From Bacillus sp. JCM 19058 (GTDB lineage: Bacteria; Bacillota; Bacilli; Bacillales_H; Bacillaceae_D): a DNA stretch of 40,088 nt. Shown in pieces: positions 37,280 to 40,088 of the stretch. The stretch is from the NCBI GenBank assembly GCA_001310555.1, contig BAXO01000052.1, positions 1 through 40,088 of the forward strand. The letters run 5' to 3'. The translations under genes were made by a program, and so were the position numbers. Numbering within the stretch: position 1 is the stretch's first letter; each line of letters starts with the position of its first letter. The notes beneath the pieces were generated by a model. It ran no database searches. It had not been told where the DNA came from and worked only from the letters and a program-made list of their open reading frames with translations.

Positions 37280-38565
37280 ATGCAAGCTATTCGATTGAAA
37301 CTAGAAGCCTATATAAATAAATACCTGGAATTATGGGATTTTTATGGCGTTATAAAAGTCATCAAAAAAAGGCGAGGTGCTTTTTGAAAACGCACATGGC
37401 TATGCTAGTATCGAGTTTGGCATTAAAAACGATATCAATTCTTGCTTCTCAATCGCCTCCATGTCAAAACAGTTTACTGCTTTTGCAATCATGCTCCTAT
37501 ATGATAAGAAAATGCTGGACATAGATAAATCTGCACAATTATATCTTAGTGCTGACATGAAGATTGACGAATCGATCACGATACACCATTTATTATCACA
37601 CACTTCTGGTTTATACAATTTTTATAATTTTGAAAATGACTTTTTTTGCTGGATTCAACAAACTGGATTATTCGCGAAGCAACTTCTTTCGGCGGTATAT
37701 CAACAAAAAAGCCCACGAATCCACCGGGTAAGGCATATGATTACAATAACTCAAATTATAATTTACTTGCATGGATTATCGAAAATGTGTCAGGAGAGAC
37801 ATATGAAGATTATATTCGAAATAACATATTTATTCCCTTGAATATGATGAACAGCGATGTTGATGACGGTAGTAAAGCTATTAAAAATAGAGCGTGCAAT
37901 TATGTCAAAGATTTTGAAGCATACATCAAATGTCCATATTATAATGAGAAATTTAGCATTGGTGCAGGTGCCATCGTTTCAAACTGCGATAATTTGTACA
38001 AATGGTATACTTGTTTGCGGGAACGGAAAATCCTGTCGCAGAAAGCGTATACGAGGTTTTTCAACGAAAACAAAAACAACTATTGTTATGGACTGGAACA
38101 TCATCATGTTCATGGAACAGAAAGATATTCCCATGGAGGAGATCACCTTGGAATAAGCACTTATATGCTGAATTATTTCCATGAAGACATATGTATCATC
38201 ATTCTTTCAAATAATGAAGCTATTAACCAATACAGGCTAGGCAATGCAATTGCAAATATTCTACATCACGTTGATGTAGATGCTCCATCAAAAACGAAGA
38301 ATTTCCCATCACCGAAAGCAAGCTTAGAGAGTATTGCGGAACATATTTGAAAGATAAGATTCAAATAGAGTTTATTGATGGTAAATTATACTTTACGAGA
38401 TTCTCCGGCAATCTTCATATTGAGATTTACCCGGTAGGTGTAGGTTATTTTACCCGCAGATACTTTGACCAGCTCCACCCATACACAATTGCCGAGAACG
38501 AAGACGGAGAAATGACGTTTTTCGGGTATACAAAGGAGAGCCCCGTAAACAAGTCGTTCTTATGA
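37280..38565 (+). pseudogene. Serine hydrolase, class C beta-lactamase fold, frameshifted
   Basis: PF00144-type serine hydrolase, about 427 residues repaired. ATG 37280 follows GAGGGG: MQAIRLKLEAYINKYLELWD. Active-site motifs: SMSKQFTAFA (SxxK, near 37458-37487), YDYNNSNYNLLAW (YxN), and SHGGDHLGISTYM (HxG). A C-terminal extension begins YCGTYLKDKIQIEFIDGKLY. Breaks: one extra A in the 7-A run near 37365-37371, the 7-T run near 37641-37647, and one A too few in AAAAA near 38289-38293 (KNEEFPITESKLREYCG). No signal peptide is evident, so it is probably cytoplasmic. Such proteins are esterases or D-amino-acid peptidases more often than lactamases. Confidence 0.85.
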
Positions 38566-38952
38566 GGAGCCGATTAACTTGTATGTATAGGACAAAAAGG
38601 TCAGAGATAATTTTATCATCGAGCATGCTGAAGGTTTTGGCTGCTCGTCGTAATGGCTGAGAACTTAAGGCTTCTCCAGAATGATATGTGTGTGGTTTTT
38701 TATCGGTGCTCGCAGCAGTATTCGGCAGTTAAGTGTCAGCTTAGTTTAGATGGCGTACGCTTTTTAAAAACAAATCTTCAATGAAGAGCTGAACGTAGCA
38801 GGTTTTTTCTTCGCTTTATATATAAATTTTATGGGGATGCCAGTTCATTTGGTACAGTGGAACAATTAGGATCGGGTAACAATCGCTGCGTTAGCTGTTG
38901 TCCGACTATTTTTCGTGATAAAATAAAGAAAACCATGAAGCGAGGGTGTATC
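38566..38952. other. Intergenic stretch, no gene seen
   Basis: I find no gene. Nothing with a ribosome site and coding character appears on either strand, and no convincing terminator follows the serine hydrolase. TTGTCC near 38898 and TAAAAT near 38919 could form a weak promoter with a short 15-nt spacer for the DUF2200 gene. Confidence 0.4.
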
Positions 38953-39304
38953 ATGACTAAACATCGAATCTATACAATGAGTGTCGCAAGTGTCTACCCC
39001 CATTATGTTACGAAGGCGGAGAAAAAAAGGACGTACGAAAACAGAGGTCGATGAAATCATTCGTTGGTTGACAGCATATAGCCAAGAAGAGTTCGAGGCG
39101 CAACTGGAAAATCAAACAGACTTTGAGACGTTCTTTGCGGAAGCTCCCCAACTGAATCCTTCGCGGAATTTGATCAAAGGTGTGGTCTGCGGTGTCCGAG
39201 TAGAAGACATCGAAGAACCAACGATGCAAGAAATTCGCTACTTGGATAAGCTGATCGATGAGTTAGCCAAGGGAAAAGCGATGGAGAAGATTTTGCGGAA
39301 ATAA
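38953..39304 (+). pseudogene. DUF2200-family protein, one frameshift
   Basis: About 116 residues repaired. ATG 38953 follows [25 protein letters not shown], then after one extra A in the 7-A run near 39025-39031, [40 protein letters not shown] and [20 protein letters not shown], ending [11 protein letters not shown]. This matches the conserved DUF2200 family closely. The family is small, cytoplasmic and of unknown function; it is sometimes placed near DNA-binding or stress genes. A terminator follows at 18 nt. Confidence 0.88.
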
Positions 39305-39321
39305 ATATTAACTACGAAGAA

Positions 39322-39354
39322 CCACTGATTCCATAAAGAATCGGTGTTTTTTTT
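39322..39354 (+). terminator. Terminator after DUF2200 gene
   Basis: CACTGATTC (39323-39331) pairs with GAATCGGTG (39338-39346; one G-T pair), followed by eight T. Confidence 0.85.
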
Positions 39355-39580
39355 GTTGAATGGATATTAATTTAAAGCTTCAGACATACGAGTCTAGTAA
39401 CCTAAAGGAAGGAGCTCAGTGAGAATCAGATCGTTGAGGACGTAATAACAGCTAATGTGAAAACAGAAATTGTACCGGTCAACTCCACATTTAACCGTTT
39501 AAAAACATGTTATACTAAAATTCTCAACTAAAACGGGCAGATTTTGTTCAATAAAAATGGGCGAGAGATCGGGGGATGAT

Positions 39581-40088
39581 ATGGATCGTCAATCATTAAT
39601 TAAAAAGTTTGATAAGCAGGCAAAAAAAATATAGTAAACGACGAAATAACGGACACGCCCATAAGTTTCGTCAACGAATTTTTCAAGAGGCCAAAGGAAA
39701 GGTTTTGGAAGTTGCGATTGGTTCTGGACTTAATTTTCCCTTTTACAGTAGAGATATTGAATTGACCGGATTGGATTTTAGTCCTGAAATGTTGAAAACA
39801 GCACAGAATGCGGCAAAAGATTATCCTTTTAAAACGACATTTATACAAAAAGATGTTGAAACGGTTGAATTTAACGAAAACAGCTTTGATACAATCATAT
39901 CCTCTGCCAGCTTATGTGCCTATCAAGAACCTGTCAATGTCCTAAATAGCTTTCAAAAGTGGTGTAAGCCTGATGGGAGAATACTTATGATTGAGCATGG
40001 AATTAGTACAAACAAGTTTTTTGGCAGGGTTGCAAAAAAAATCATTAATCCATTGGCATTAAAGGCTGTAGGGTGCCATCAGGACAGA
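39581..40088 (+). pseudogene. Class I SAM-dependent methyltransferase, frameshifted, cut by window end
   Basis: ATG 39581 follows GGGGGATGAT. It starts MDRQSLIKKFDKQAKKYSKR after removing one extra A from the 8-A run near 39619-39626. Methyltransferase motifs follow: GKVLEVAIGSGLNFPFYSRD (motif I), LTGLDFSPEMLKTAQNAAKD and FDTIISSASLCAYQEPVNVL. The late KWCKPDGRILMIEHGIS is the motif before the substrate region, as in UbiE/YodH-like methyltransferases. The 3' end lies outside the window. No relation is evident to the methyltransferase at 34336 beyond the fold. Confidence 0.83.

Noticed and set aside
37280..38565. True beta-lactamase.
   Set aside because: The SxxK, YxN and HxG motifs are shared by esterases and peptidases, and no signal peptide is present.

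Overview
The window is low-GC Gram-positive DNA, most likely from the Bacillaceae and possibly an alkaliphilic Bacillus relative. The evidence is AGGAGG-type ribosome binding sites, GTG and TTG starts, hairpin-plus-T terminators, and genes for an LtaS-like enzyme, a YesM/YesN two-component pair, DinB and DUF2200 proteins. I could not settle the genus. The dominant property of the sequence is that about 25 genes are broken by single-base frameshifts. Most of these sit in A or T runs of 6-8, usually with one base too many; a minority are one- or two-base losses elsewhere. Reading frames and motifs resume normally after each shift. I read this as uncorrected long-read homopolymer error rather than mass pseudogenisation. 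Such genes are typed 'pseudogene' only because they are not open as given; each is described as the repaired protein.

Layout. 1-8.2 kb: 3' part of an LtaS-like lipoteichoic acid synthase, an ABC ATPase, a Nudix hydrolase, an aminoglycoside-phosphotransferase-fold protein, a YeiH-type membrane exporter divergent from a LysR regulator, and a MarR regulator with an NAD(P)-binding protein. 8.9-20.7 kb: a carbohydrate-uptake and catabolism cluster. It holds a LacI regulator, an ABC sugar importer (lipoprotein and two permeases), two Gfo/Idh/MocA oxidoreductases flanking a large cytoplasmic esterase, a small membrane peptide, a NagB-like isomerase/deaminase and a NagA-like deacetylase. A 22-bp palindrome before the importer and a near-copy before lacI look like the LacI operators. 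No glycoside hydrolase, sugar kinase or importer ATPase is visible, so the substrate and chemistry are open. This is the part of the window most likely to hold something new.

20.9-28.8 kb: a decayed reverse-strand gene, a GNAT acetyltransferase, an aldo/keto reductase convergent with an AraC regulator, an enolase-superfamily enzyme divergent from that regulator, a branched-chain aminotransferase, a small membrane protein, a DinB protein and a MATE-like exporter. 29.0-33.1 kb: a YesM-like sensor kinase and YesN-like response regulator, followed by what looks like only the signal-peptide stub of a lipoprotein gene. 33.1-40.1 kb: a RimJ-type acetyltransferase overlapping a RidA-family gene, a SAM methyltransferase of higher AT content, a CitMHS-type citrate/metal symporter with a promoter and a cre-like site, a class-C beta-lactamase-fold serine hydrolase behind a TetR-type palindrome, a DUF2200 protein, and a second methyltransferase cut by the window end.

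I saw no tRNA, rRNA, CRISPR array, prophage or intact transposase.
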